A stretch of DNA of 64,000 nt from Lonsdalea iberica (GTDB taxonomy: Bacteria; Pseudomonadota; Gammaproteobacteria; Enterobacterales; Enterobacteriaceae): positions 62,001-126,000 of the forward strand of contig NZ_LUTP01000005.1 in NCBI RefSeq assembly GCF_002111585.1. The letters are read 5' to 3'. Position 1 is the first letter of the stretch, and every line of letters begins with the position of its first letter. Under the pieces are notes generated by a model that searched no databases, had not been told where the DNA came from, and worked only from the letters and a program-made list of their open reading frames with translations. Below, one piece after another: positions 7,384 to 17,033 of the stretch. The position numbers and the translations under genes were made by a program.

Positions 7384-9003
7384 ATGATGCCATTTCGCTA
7401 TTCCGCTCTTTGCGTCGGACTGCTGGCGACGCTGACCGGCGCCGTCAACGCCGCGCAGGTTCCCGCCGGCACCGCGCTGGACGCCCGACAGGAGTTAGTC
7501 CGCCATATCAAGGATGAACCCGCCTCTCTAGACCCGATCAAAGCCGTCGGTTTGCCTGAAATTCCGGTGATACGCGATCTGTTCGAAGGGCTGGTGAATC
7601 AGGATGAACATGGTAATCCCATACCCGGCGTCGCTGAGCGCTGGCAGACCAGCGACAACCGCACGTTTACGTTTATCCTGCGTGATAACGCACGCTGGTC
7701 TAACGGCGATCCGGTCACGGCTAAAGACTTTGTCTATAGCTGGCGTCGCCTGGTCACGCCGGCCAACACCTCCTCCTTCAGCTGGTTCGCGAGTCTGGCC
7801 GGGATCATCAACGCCGACGAAATTCTGGCGGGTAAATTGCCTCCCGACCAACTGGGCGTCGTCGCGATGGATGACCATACGCTGAAGGTGATGTTGAGTC
7901 GGCCTGTGCCGTATTTCGTTAATTTGATGGCGAACTTCAGCCTGTTTCCGGTTCATCAAACCACGGTTGAAAAGTACGGTGCTGACTGGACTCGCCCCGG
8001 CCATCTGGTGGGCAACGGGGCGTTCAAGCTGGACGAACGCGTGGTCAATGAGAAGCTGGTGCTGACGCCGAACGAGCACTACTGGGATCATGCTCGCACG
8101 GTCCTGCGTAAAGTCACCTATCTGCCGATTAGCCAGGAGTCTAACGCCACCAAGCGCTATCTGGCCGGCGATATCGACATCACCGAATCGTTTCCAAAAA
8201 ACCAGTATCAAAAACTGCTGAAGACGCTGCCGGGTGAGGTGTATACGCCTCCGCAATTGGGTACCTATTACTACGCTTTCAACACGCAAAGAGCGCCGAC
8301 CAGCGACCAGCGGGTGCGCAAGGCGTTGTCGTTTGCGATTGACCGACAGGTGATTGCCCAGAAGGTCTTGGGAACAGGCGAGAAACCGGCCTACCGGCTG
8401 ACGCCGGACGTGACCAGTGGATTTGCGCCGGAACAAAGCGAGTTGGAGCAGTACTCGCAGGCCGAACTGAATGCGCAGGCCAGGGCGCTCATGGGCGCGG
8501 CCGGATACGGTCCGGACAACCCATTGACGTTGTCCCTGTTATATAACACGCAGGAAACCAATAAACAGGTGGCTATCGCCGTCGCCTCCATGTGGAAAAA
8601 AACGCTGGGAGTCGACGTTAAACTGGTCAATCAAGAGTGGAAAACCTACATCGACAACCGCAACAGCGGTAATTTCGACGTTGTGCGCGCTTCTTGGGTC
8701 GGCGACTACAACGAACCCTCGACGTTTTTGTCGCTACTGACCACGCAGCACAGCGGCAATATCTCGCGCTTCAACAATGCGGAGTTCGACCGGCTGATGA
8801 AAGACACCGGCGGGCAGACCGACAGTCAGAGGTTGAATCAGGAGTACAATCAGGCCGAGCGAATTCTCATGAATGAAGCGCCGATTGCGCCCATTTACCA
8901 GTACACCAACGCCCGCTTGATCAAACCTTGGGTGAAGGGCTATCCCATCAATAACCCTGAAGATACGGCTTACAGCCATATGCTCTATATCATCAAACAC
9001 TGA
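7384..9003 (+). CDS. mppA: MppA, periplasmic murein peptide-binding protein
   Basis: A 539-residue periplasmic solute-binding protein of family 5 (OppA/DppA type) with a signal peptide ending near VNAA (about residue 23). It matches E. coli MppA along its length (ELVRHIKDEPASLDP, KRYLAGDIDITESFPKN, QLGTYYYAFNTQ, SWVGDYNEPSTFL, and the end PIYQYTNARLIKPW). MppA delivers murein tripeptide to the Opp permease for cell-wall recycling. No permease gene lies beside it, as in E. coli. An OppA paralogue is the only real alternative, and several stretches favour MppA. Confidence 0.9.
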   Translation: MMPFRYSALCVGLLATLTGAVNAAQVPAGTALDARQELVRHIKDEPASLDPIKAVGLPEIPVIRDLFEGLVNQDEHGNPIPGVAERWQTSDNRTFTFILRDNARWSNGDPVTAKDFVYSWRRLVTPANTSSFSWFASLAGIINADEILAGKLPPDQLGVVAMDDHTLKVMLSRPVPYFVNLMANFSLFPVHQTTVEKYGADWTRPGHLVGNGAFKLDERVVNEKLVLTPNEHYWDHARTVLRKVTYLPISQESNATKRYLAGDIDITESFPKNQYQKLLKTLPGEVYTPPQLGTYYYAFNTQRAPTSDQRVRKALSFAIDRQVIAQKVLGTGEKPAYRLTPDVTSGFAPEQSELEQYSQAELNAQARALMGAAGYGPDNPLTLSLLYNTQETNKQVAIAVASMWKKTLGVDVKLVNQEWKTYIDNRNSGNFDVVRASWVGDYNEPSTFLSLLTTQHSGNISRFNNAEFDRLMKDTGGQTDSQRLNQEYNQAERILMNEAPIAPIYQYTNARLIKPWVKGYPINNPEDTAYSHMLYIIKH

Positions 9004-9098
9004 TCATGCGCGCGCCGCGCCCGGCCGCCACGGAGTCGTTGCCGTTATGGTCGGAAGCGCTAAGATAGTGATTAAGGGGAGTCAATGGGAGATACCGA

Positions 9099-10088
9099 GT
9101 GGAAGCAGACGTGATTAATGGGACCGCATTGCAGCGCACGGGCGCCGTATTTTCTTATCAGCTGGATGGAAAAGGCGGCGTCGTTCCCATCAATGATGAT
9201 GATATCGTCAACAACACGCAGCCTTGCTGGCTGCACCTGGACTCCACTCATCCTGAAAGCAGTCGCTGGCTGCAAGAAACCCGGCTGTTGCCGGATACGG
9301 TGCGCGATGCGCTGTCAGGCGAAAGCGCACGGCCCCGCGTCAGTCGGCTGGGAGAAGGCACGCTAATAACGCTTCGCAGCATCAATTATAATGGAGACGC
9401 GCGGCCGGATGAGCTGGTGGCGCTGCGCATCTACATCACGGATAAACTGATTGTCTCAACGCGCCGCCGCAAAGTGGCGGCCATTGATGCCGTGATGAGC
9501 GATTTGAAAGAGGGCAACGGGCCGACGGATAGCAGCAGCTGGCTGGTCTCCATCGCCGAGGCGCTGACGGACGATACCAGCGAGTTCATCGACCAGCTTC
9601 ACGAACGAATTATCGATCTGGAAGATGCGCTGCTGGAACAGGCGATGCCCGCGCGCGGCGAGCTATCGCTGATCCGCAAACAGCTGATTGTCCTGCGTCG
9701 CTACATGACGCCGCAGCGCGATATTTTCTCTCGCCTTTCGGGAGAGAAGCTGTTCTGGCTGCAGGATGATGACCGTCGGCGGATGCAGGAGATTGCCGAA
9801 CGGTTGGGGCGAGGGTTGGAAGACCTGGACGGCAGCATCGCCCGTACCGCGGTCATTGCGGATGAGATCAATACCCTGATGGCGGAGTCGATGAACCGGC
9901 GAACGTATAATATGTCAGTGCTCGCGATGCTATTTCTACCGACGACCTTTCTTACGGGGCTGTTCGGCGTCAATCTGGGGGGCATCCCAGGCTCAGGCAG
10001 TTCAATCGGCTTTATCTCTTTCTGCATGATGTTGGTCTTCATGGTGCTAATGGTAGCGTGGTGGTTAAAGCGAAGTAAATGGATGTAA
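9099..10088 (+). CDS. zntB: ZntB, zinc transporter of the CorA family
   Basis: A 329-residue inner-membrane protein with a large cytoplasmic N-terminal domain and two C-terminal membrane spans. The conserved GVN variant of the CorA GMN motif is present ([15 protein letters not shown]), as in E. coli ZntB, which moves zinc. The first codon is GTG at 9099 with GGGA eight bases upstream, and [12 protein letters not shown] aligns with the E. coli start. It lies upstream of the fnrS small RNA as in E. coli. Confidence 0.95.
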   Translation: MEADVINGTALQRTGAVFSYQLDGKGGVVPINDDDIVNNTQPCWLHLDSTHPESSRWLQETRLLPDTVRDALSGESARPRVSRLGEGTLITLRSINYNGDARPDELVALRIYITDKLIVSTRRRKVAAIDAVMSDLKEGNGPTDSSSWLVSIAEALTDDTSEFIDQLHERIIDLEDALLEQAMPARGELSLIRKQLIVLRRYMTPQRDIFSRLSGEKLFWLQDDDRRRMQEIAERLGRGLEDLDGSIARTAVIADEINTLMAESMNRRTYNMSVLAMLFLPTTFLTGLFGVNLGGIPGSGSSIGFISFCMMLVFMVLMVAWWLKRSKWM

Positions 10089-10155
10089 GGCAAGCTAAAT
10101 TTTCAACTGAGGAAATGCGATATTGTCGCCCGATACTCAAAAAAATCGGACAACT

Positions 10156-10169
10156 TTGAGCGACATCAA
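10156..10169 (+). promoter_or_regulatory. FNR-binding site of the fnrS promoter
   Basis: TTGAG-CGAC-ATCAA matches the FNR consensus TTGAT-N4-ATCAA in 9 of 10 positions. Its centre lies about 42 bases before the predicted FnrS 5' end, the class II activator position known for fnrS. Confidence 0.85.
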
Positions 10170-10204
10170 CATTCCAGGACGGCGCCTACGGCAAGATTCC
10201 GGCT

Positions 10205-10326
10205 GCAGGTGAATGCAACGTCAAGCGATGGACGTTGCGCTCCATATTGTCTTACTTCCTTTTTTGAATTACTGCATAGCACACTTAATTCACACCAAGC
10301 CGGCACTGTTATGCCGGCTTTTTTTT
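10205..10326 (+). ncRNA. fnrS: FnrS, anaerobically induced Hfq-dependent small RNA
   Basis: A 122-base small RNA. The first 85 or so bases (from GCAGGTGAATGCAACGTCAA through TACTGCATAGCACA) are almost identical to E. coli FnrS as I know it. It ends in a terminator hairpin (GCCGGCA, a 4-base loop, TGCCGGC) followed by eight Ts. FnrS represses genes for aerobic metabolism under low oxygen. It lies downstream of zntB as in E. coli, with an FNR site at the right distance. The terminator stem has diverged in sequence but keeps its pairing. The E. coli neighbour dbpA is absent here. Confidence 0.95.
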
Positions 10327-10404
10327 CACCTGTATCGCCACGCCCCGCGCTAAAAACAACAACGGCCGGTACAGAGACCGGCCGCTTCAGACGTGTTCTC
10401 GCCC

Positions 10405-11343
10405 TTATTTAACTTCGACGACATCCAACCGCTGAGCGGCGGGAGGCGCCATCTCATCCTCCTCGGGCTGCCAGCCCAGCGGCTGTAGCGGGAGTGTCTC
10501 CCGATCGAACGCCAGATCGCCGCCGTCCACCACGTCGCTGTTGTGGGTAATAGATTTGAAGTCGAACAGCGTTTCGTCGGCCAGATGGGACGGCACGACG
10601 TTCTGTATGGCGGTGAACATGGTTTCGATGCGTCCCGGATAGCGCTTATCCCAGTCGCGCAACAGATCTTTAATCACCTGACGCTGTAGGTTGGGCTGTG
10701 AACCACACAGATTGCAGGGGATGATCGGGAAGTGTTTCGCCTCGGCGAAGCGCTCGATATCTTTTTCCCGACAGAAGGCCAACGGACGGATCACCACGTG
10801 TTTACCGTCGTCGCTCATCAGTTTGGGCGGCATACCCTTGAGCTTGCCGCCGTAAAACATATTCAGGAACAGCGTCTGCAATATGTCGTCGCGATGGTGG
10901 CCGAGCGCAATTTTAGTGGCCCCGAGTTCGGTGGCGGTGCGGTACAAAATGCCGCGGCGCAGGCGCGAGCAGAGCGAACAGGTGGTTTTACCCTCGGGGA
11001 TCTTCTCCTTGACGATCCCGTAGGTGTTCTCTTCAACAATTTTGTACTCAACGCCCAGGCTGTCGAGATACTCCGGCAGCACGTGCTCCGGGAACCCCGG
11101 CTGTTTCTGATCAAGATTGACGGCGACTAGAGAGAACTGGATCGGCGCGCTTTGCTGAAGGTTGCGCAATATCTCCAGCATGGTGTAGCTGTCTTTGCCG
11201 CCGGAGAGGCACACCATGATACGGTCGCCGTCTTCTATCATATTGAACGCGGCGATGGCCTCGCCCACGTTGCGGCGCAAGCGCTTCTGGAGTTTATTCA
11301 GGTTGTACTGCTGTTTGGGCGTCACCGATTGAATTTCTGACAT
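10405..11343 (-). CDS. ttcA: TtcA, tRNA 2-thiocytidine synthetase
   Basis: A 312-residue enzyme that thiolates cytidine 32 of certain tRNAs using ATP and an iron-sulfur cluster. It shows the PP-loop SGGKDS in [13 protein letters not shown] and two CxxC motifs ([19 protein letters not shown]). It is almost identical to E. coli TtcA throughout. I chose ATG at 11343 ([15 protein letters not shown]); an in-frame GTG at 11358 would add five residues. A minus-strand ORF stops one base before this ATG. The gene faces fnrS; in E. coli dbpA lies between. Confidence 0.96.
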   Translation of the reverse strand: MSEIQSVTPKQQYNLNKLQKRLRRNVGEAIAAFNMIEDGDRIMVCLSGGKDSYTMLEILRNLQQSAPIQFSLVAVNLDQKQPGFPEHVLPEYLDSLGVEYKIVEENTYGIVKEKIPEGKTTCSLCSRLRRGILYRTATELGATKIALGHHRDDILQTLFLNMFYGGKLKGMPPKLMSDDGKHVVIRPLAFCREKDIERFAEAKHFPIIPCNLCGSQPNLQRQVIKDLLRDWDKRYPGRIETMFTAIQNVVPSHLADETLFDFKSITHNSDVVDGGDLAFDRETLPLQPLGWQPEEDEMAPPAAQRLDVVEVK

Positions 11344-11344
11344 T

Positions 11345-11584
11345 TCACTGTGGCTCACGTTCAGGTTTAAGCAGGGTTAGGGCATAAAGCTTTTGGCGGG
11401 CAAGTTTATCATCAAGCGTCGCCACAATCGCTATCTCATTGTTGCCATCCTTTTGCATCAACGCCAGTCGGCGATTTTCCCGGCATGTAAACGGGGCGAA
11501 CGGCCAGTTAGCTATGCTTTTTTCGCCATTTGTTGCATTTTGAAAAAATCTTTCACGGCTAACGGCTTGCCGGTCTGCTATCAC
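11345..11584 (-). CDS. Doubtful ORF ending at the ttcA start
   Basis: A 79-codon minus-strand ORF (GTG start) whose TGA is one base before the ttcA ATG, compatible with translational coupling. The last 37 codons from an internal ATG look protein-like ([20 protein letters not shown]), but there is no convincing ribosome-binding site and I recognise no family. It fills the region where the ttcA promoter should be, so it may be chance. Confidence 0.15.
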   Translation of the reverse strand: MIADRQAVSRERFFQNATNGEKSIANWPFAPFTCRENRRLALMQKDGNNEIAIVATLDDKLARQKLYALTLLKPEREPQ

Positions 11585-11637
11585 GCAATAAACTGTGGTA
11601 AATAGGATTGGGACTAATTGGGCGATGAGGGCGGGAC

Positions 11638-11943
11638 ATGAAACTGCGGCAGGGGATGTTGGCAGCGTGGGTGCTGGTGCTAGTTGGATGCGGCAGCAGT
11701 GAAAAAGCGGCGGAAGAGAATGCGGTCGTGCCGGCGGATGCCGTCAGGTTGTCCGCTCAGGAAATGACGGCCTGGCAGGGTAAGGATTCGGCCGCCGCAT
11801 CCTGTACGCTGGCTGGCGGTAGAATAGGGCTGGCTCGTCAACTGAACGGCGCCAGCGTGGGCACCTGCCTGCTGACCAACGGACGTCGCTGCGACGCCCA
11901 GTCGCTCGAAGATGGCTCCTGCCTGGCCGGTGAATTCCGCTAG
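11638..11943 (+). CDS. ydbJ: YdbJ-like DUF333 lipoprotein
   Basis: A 101-residue protein with a lipoprotein signal peptide (LVLVGCGSS, lipidation at about C18). A DUF333 domain follows: SCTLAGGRIGLARQ, then GTCLLTNGRRCD and SLEDGSC. E. coli ydbJ encodes such a lipoprotein beside hslJ and ldhA, and this one precedes ldhA convergently, so the symbol rests on family plus synteny. hslJ itself is missing. The function is unknown; the old label 'putative hemolysin' for the family is not supported by experiment. Confidence 0.8.
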   Translation: MKLRQGMLAAWVLVLVGCGSSEKAAEENAVVPADAVRLSAQEMTAWQGKDSAAASCTLAGGRIGLARQLNGASVGTCLLTNGRRCDAQSLEDGSCLAGEFR

Positions 11944-11964
11944 CCTAACGGCAGCGGCGTTAGG
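11944..11964. terminator. Hairpin between convergent ydbJ and ldhA
   Basis: CCTAACG-N7-CGTTAGG, a perfect 7-bp stem, overlaps the ldhA stop codon. There is no T-run on either side. It is placed to separate two convergent genes. Confidence 0.35.
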
Positions 11965-12949
11965 TCAGCGCGAACGGGCTGTCCTCGCCAAGGCTAATCT
12001 GACGCAGACTTTGCAGCGTGGTGCCCGCAATGCTGGTCAGCGCTTCCTCCGTCAGAAACGCCTGATGCCCCGTGAAGAGCACGTTGTGGCAAGCGGAAAG
12101 CCGACGGAAAACGTCGTCCTGAATGACGTCGTTCGAGTTGTCGGTAAAGAACAGCGTGCGTTCGTTTTCATACACATCCAGTCCCAGCGCGCCGATTTTT
12201 TGCTGTTTTAGGGCTTCGGTTGCGGCCTGCGAATCAATCAGTCCGCCACGGCTTGTGTTGATGATCATCACCCCGTCCTTCATCTGAGCAAATGCGGCCT
12301 CGTTGAGAAGATGATGATTCTCAGGCGTAATGGGGCAGTGCAGCGAGATTACGTCCGATTCCGCGTACAGTGTTTTCAGATCGACATACTCCGCCCCTAA
12401 CTCTTTCGCCTGCGGATTCGGGTAAGGGTCGAACGCCAGCAGCCGCATGCCGAATCCCTTCAGGATGCGCAGCGTCGCCACCCCGATTTTTCCCGTACCG
12501 ATGACTCCCGCCGTTCGCCGATGCATGTTGAAACCGATCAGCCCTTCCAGTGAAAAGTTGGCATCGCGGGTGCGTTGATAGGCGCGGTGAATCCGCCGGT
12601 TCAGGCTCATCATCATGCCGACGGTATGCTCCGCTACGGCTTCGGGCGAGTAGGCCGGTACATAGACCACGGCGATCCCCAGCGCTTTGGCGGCATCGAG
12701 ATCGACGTTATTGAAACCCGCGCAACGTAACGCCACGATCTTGACGCCGAGCGCGGCCAGTTCGGTCAGCACTTCGCGCCCGCCGTCGTCGTTGACGAAA
12801 ATACAGACGGCATCGAATCCCTCAGCGGTTTTCACCGTCTGCGGACTGAGCATGAAGTCGTAGTACTCTACCGGGTAGCCATAGTCCTGATTGACCCGAT
12901 CCAAATATTTTCGGTCATACTGTTTGGTGCTGTAGACAGCTAGTTTCAT
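11960..12949 (-). CDS. ldhA: LdhA, fermentative D-lactate dehydrogenase
   Basis: A 329-residue NADH-dependent enzyme that reduces pyruvate to D-lactate during fermentation. It matches E. coli LdhA from MKLAVYSTKQYDRKYL to the end. Visible are the NAD-binding GVIGTGKIGVATLRIL motif, the NTSRGGLIDS region, the YENER stretch holding the catalytic glutamate region, and the ACHNVLFTGHQAFLT histidine. Start 12949 equals the E. coli start. It faces ydbJ and is divergent from ydbH. Confidence 0.97.
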   Translation of the reverse strand: MKLAVYSTKQYDRKYLDRVNQDYGYPVEYYDFMLSPQTVKTAEGFDAVCIFVNDDGGREVLTELAALGVKIVALRCAGFNNVDLDAAKALGIAVVYVPAYSPEAVAEHTVGMMMSLNRRIHRAYQRTRDANFSLEGLIGFNMHRRTAGVIGTGKIGVATLRILKGFGMRLLAFDPYPNPQAKELGAEYVDLKTLYAESDVISLHCPITPENHHLLNEAAFAQMKDGVMIINTSRGGLIDSQAATEALKQQKIGALGLDVYENERTLFFTDNSNDVIQDDVFRRLSACHNVLFTGHQAFLTEEALTSIAGTTLQSLRQISLGEDSPFALT

Positions 12950-13138
12950 TGTCGGATACCCCGCCATTTTAGGTTAGGCTAGCATAAAACAGTGATCGTG
13001 ATGGGGGCCACCGTCAAAACCTCCGTTCCCGTTGCGATAGCGTTTATCAGCATCCCGAGGCGTTCGACGCGTATAAAGAGCCTACCGCTATCCGGCTGCC
13101 GGCGTGAAAGGTGGTATCTGTCACATCAGGGTACTATT

Positions 13139-13291
13139 ATGCAGGCCGATGAATGTTGGCTGTTTTTCACCGCGGAAGTCGTTGAAGAGCGGAATGCTGC
13201 TACTGTTATCGATGCGCTCAACCTCGCATGGCGTGGAATTCAACGCCGTGCTCACCAAAGACTGATATGCATAATGATGGCGAATGAATAA
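13139..13291 (+). CDS. Possible 50-codon ORF overlapping the ydbH start
   Basis: ATG at 13139 opens a 50-codon frame (MQADECWLFFTAEVVEERNA, continuing to MMANE) whose stop lies 8 bases inside ydbH. CAGGG lies upstream of the ATG. The overlap would allow coupling with ydbH, which has a poor ribosome-binding site. No homologue is known to me. The rest of the ldhA-ydbH interval (12950-13283) shows nothing else I can name. Confidence 0.25.
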   Translation: MQADECWLFFTAEVVEERNAATVIDALNLAWRGIQRRAHQRLICIMMANE

Positions 13292-15887
13292 ACACTTTCT
13301 ACCCCGCGTGGGCCTCGGGCTGGGCGCTATCGCGCTGGTGATGCTGATAAGCTGGCTGACGATTCCGCTCTGGCTGCCTCGCCTGCTGACCTTCCTGGCG
13401 CCCCCCGGCGTGACGGTGACGCTGGGCGAGCGGCCCTCCTGGCAACAAGGCGGACTGACTGTGCCGGGGGTCTCCCTACAACTCTCTCAATGTCATCTGC
13501 TTACCGTCGATAACGGCCGTCTAACGCGACAGGATGGCGGCTGGCGTATTCATGTCGCCAGCGTGGCGCTGGATGGAAGCTGCCTCGCGCAGTGGCCGAA
13601 AAGCGCGGATTCGGCCTCAGAGACGTCAACCAGCCTGTCGGAATGGGAGCGGCGTCTGCCCGTGGGTGAAGTGATCATTGACCGCATCACGCTGACGCCT
13701 TGGCTAGATGACGTCAGCGCGCTGCATCTGACCTCCCGTGACGGGAAGCAATCACTGAACATCGATAACGCACGTCTGAAGCTGCAGGCCGACCTCATCG
13801 GCCAGACATTGACGCTGCGACGTGCGGAGTTGACCGCGCTGCCCGATCGCCCGCCGCTATGGATTGAAGGCGAAGCGCAGCTTTCAGATTCGCTGACTAG
13901 CCTCCCGGAAAAGGGACATTTGCTGGCAGGCCGACTGCCGTTCGATTTACCTGAGGCGGTTCAGGCGACGCTTGATTGGCAGGATTCTCAAGGAGAGCTG
14001 AGGGTGGCGAAAGAGGCGGACGCCCAACCGTTATTAAGCCTGCCGTGGCACGTCAGCGCGGATGCCATCACCGTGAGCGGGGGGCGCTGGACGTGGCCGT
14101 ACAGCGCGCAGCCGGTTTCGGGCGGACTCTCGCTGGCGCTGCGCGACTGGCGTCAGATCCACGGGCTGCCCCAGATCGAGGCGCGCGTCAATATGTTAAC
14201 GCAGGGCCACAATGGCCGGGCCAACGCAGTGTTGACGTTGGGGCCAGGTTCGCTCGGCCTGAGCGACAGCGATCTGCGTATCCAACTGGCCGGACAGGCT
14301 AATCTGGCGAATCTGTCCTTTTCAGCCACGCTGCCGGGCGTGCTGCGTGGCGCGTTGCTGGATCCCGATCTAGTCTTACTGCCCGGTTCTCTGCTTCGCG
14401 CCTGGGGACAGCCCCAGCCTGGCCTGACGCTGGAAGATGCGCGCTGGCCGCTGGCCGGGATCGTGGTCAACACGCATGGCGTGAGCGGACGACTGCAGGC
14501 GATTGTCAAAGCCAACGACGCCTACTGGGGACGATTCAATCTGCACATGGACGGCAAAGCGGAGCGTTTTTGGCCGGACAACGGCGTGTGGAATTGGCGC
14601 TACTGGGGAAAAGGACAGTTGCCGCCATTGCAGGGGCAATGGGACATCGCCGGGCGCGGGCGCTGGGAGGACGCATTGCTGGAAGTCAGCACATTATCCA
14701 GCGGGTTAAACCAACTGCGTTACGGCGGGATGACCGTCGCCCAACCCCGGTTGACGTTGGTGCAGTCGCTGCGATGGCAGCGTGATCAGACACAGGATGC
14801 ATTCGCGGGCGCGTTCCGGTTAGTGGCTGACCGTATCGCATTCAGCGGCGCCGGCGCACTACCGCCCGCCGAGCTGAACGTTCAGGTCCAGGGCGAACAT
14901 CCCAACCATTTCCTGTGGCGCGGCGCGTTGCAGGCTAAGGAGATCGGGCCGGTCAAACTGATTGGGCGCTGGGACGGCGAGCGCCTGCGCGGCAGCGGCT
15001 GGTGGCCGCCGCAATCGCTGCACGTCTTCCAGCCTCTGCTGCCGCCGGACTGGAAAATCAAACTGCGCCGCGGGCAGTTTTACGGACAGGGTGCGTTTTC
15101 TGCGGCCCGCATACAGGGTTTTCGCGTCGGCGGTCACTGGGTGGTTAAAAATGGCAGCGCCTGGCTCAACGACGGCGACGTCAGCGGAGTGGACTTCGTT
15201 CTGCCTTACCGCTATGCCGATTCGCGTTGGCAACTGGGCATTTCGAGACCGGTCTCGTTGCGGATCGCCGAACTGAACAGCGGACTTCGGATGCAAAACA
15301 TCCGTGCGGATGTGTTCGGCGCTTATCCCTACAGCGATCGACACCCGCTCACGCTGGCTGGGGTAGAAATGGCGCTATTGCGGGGTAAGGTGTCGCTGAC
15401 GCCGCTGCGTTTCCCACAGCGCGACGCGGCGCTGTTGAGGATGGATGGGATTGAAACCAGTGAACTTATGACCGCGATTAAGGTGAACAAGGTGGCGTTA
15501 TCCGGCCGCGTGAGCGGCGTGTTGCCGATCAATTTCAATCATCCCACGATGCTGGTGCAGAACGGCCGCGTGACCAACGACGGCGCGTTGACGCTAAGGC
15601 TGGATAAGGATCTCGCGGATGAAGTGGCGCAGAGCAATTTAGTGAGTGCGGCGCTGGTGCGCTGGCTGCGCTATCTGGAAATTGACCATTCCACTGCGAC
15701 GCTACAACTGAGCAATCAAGGGGAACTGTTGATGAAGTCCTTTATCAGCGGTCATAATTCGCCGCGAGATGCGCGACAGCAGGTCGATCTGAACTATCGT
15801 CATCAGGAGAATCTGTTCCAGCTATGGCGTAGCCTACGCTGGGGCGACACGATACAGAACGCGCTGGAGCAGCGGTCAATCCAATAA
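13284..15887 (+). CDS. ydbH: YdbH, AsmA-like intermembrane phospholipid transport protein
   Basis: An 867-residue protein with one N-terminal membrane anchor (LGLGAIALVMLISWLTI) and a long periplasmic region rich in beta structure with the YdbH/DUF3971 C-terminal signature. With TamB and YhdP it belongs to the AsmA-like bridge proteins that carry phospholipids between inner and outer membranes in E. coli, where YdbH docks onto the lipoprotein YnbE. ynbE follows 11 bases downstream, supporting an operon. ydbL, third gene of the E. coli operon, is absent. The start is ATG at 13284. Confidence 0.92.
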   Translation: MNKHFLPRVGLGLGAIALVMLISWLTIPLWLPRLLTFLAPPGVTVTLGERPSWQQGGLTVPGVSLQLSQCHLLTVDNGRLTRQDGGWRIHVASVALDGSCLAQWPKSADSASETSTSLSEWERRLPVGEVIIDRITLTPWLDDVSALHLTSRDGKQSLNIDNARLKLQADLIGQTLTLRRAELTALPDRPPLWIEGEAQLSDSLTSLPEKGHLLAGRLPFDLPEAVQATLDWQDSQGELRVAKEADAQPLLSLPWHVSADAITVSGGRWTWPYSAQPVSGGLSLALRDWRQIHGLPQIEARVNMLTQGHNGRANAVLTLGPGSLGLSDSDLRIQLAGQANLANLSFSATLPGVLRGALLDPDLVLLPGSLLRAWGQPQPGLTLEDARWPLAGIVVNTHGVSGRLQAIVKANDAYWGRFNLHMDGKAERFWPDNGVWNWRYWGKGQLPPLQGQWDIAGRGRWEDALLEVSTLSSGLNQLRYGGMTVAQPRLTLVQSLRWQRDQTQDAFAGAFRLVADRIAFSGAGALPPAELNVQVQGEHPNHFLWRGALQAKEIGPVKLIGRWDGERLRGSGWWPPQSLHVFQPLLPPDWKIKLRRGQFYGQGAFSAARIQGFRVGGHWVVKNGSAWLNDGDVSGVDFVLPYRYADSRWQLGISRPVSLRIAELNSGLRMQNIRADVFGAYPYSDRHPLTLAGVEMALLRGKVSLTPLRFPQRDAALLRMDGIETSELMTAIKVNKVALSGRVSGVLPINFNHPTMLVQNGRVTNDGALTLRLDKDLADEVAQSNLVSAALVRWLRYLEIDHSTATLQLSNQGELLMKSFISGHNSPRDARQQVDLNYRHQENLFQLWRSLRWGDTIQNALEQRSIQ

Positions 15888-15898
15888 GGAACCACACG

Positions 15899-16132
15899 AT
15901 GCATGACAGACGAGCCGTTTTATGGCTGGCCGCTCTTTTTTTGATCGGTTGTACGCCGCGTATTGAAGTGACCGCGCCGGAGACGCCTATTACCATCAAC
16001 ATGAATGTGAAGATCGATCACGATATTCACATCAAGGCGGACCATGAGGCCACGCAGTTGTTGGAAAAGTCGGATACCGACGTTGCGGAACAGATAAAAG
16101 AAAGCGCGCCGTCGGGCGCGCAGAAAGAGTAG
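15899..16132 (+). CDS. ynbE: YnbE, outer-membrane lipoprotein partner of YdbH
   Basis: A 77-residue lipoprotein (FLIGCTPRIEV, lipidation at about C18). The block TPRIEVTAPETPITINMNVK and IDHDIHIKAD match E. coli YnbE, which forms a beta-strand stack capping YdbH at the outer membrane. E. coli YnbE is 61 residues; this one has about 15 extra polar C-terminal residues. They are encoded over a strong GC hairpin (GCGCGCC-gtc-GGGCGCGC near 16107), which may double as an operon terminator. Confidence 0.92.
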   Translation: MHDRRAVLWLAALFLIGCTPRIEVTAPETPITINMNVKIDHDIHIKADHEATQLLEKSDTDVAEQIKESAPSGAQKE

Positions 16133-16174
16133 TAGATCCAAAGCACTTAGCACGAACGAGGGAAGAGAGAGAGC

Positions 16175-16816
<642 letters not shown>

Positions 16817-17033
16817 TCAACGCGGCGTCAGTCGCTGATGAGTTTCCTTATAAGCAGTCTAGCATAGACGCGATAGGGTAATATTTCGAGAACCTCGTTT
16901 GATTTAATTGAACAATTTGGCGGGGTGGCAGGTTATAGCCTGCGGCGTCAATGTGATACCATGCCGCCGCCAAATCTAAGCGTGGCGGCCAGTCTCTTCG
17001 CCACGTCTGCCAGACGTATTTAAGGAACCAACC

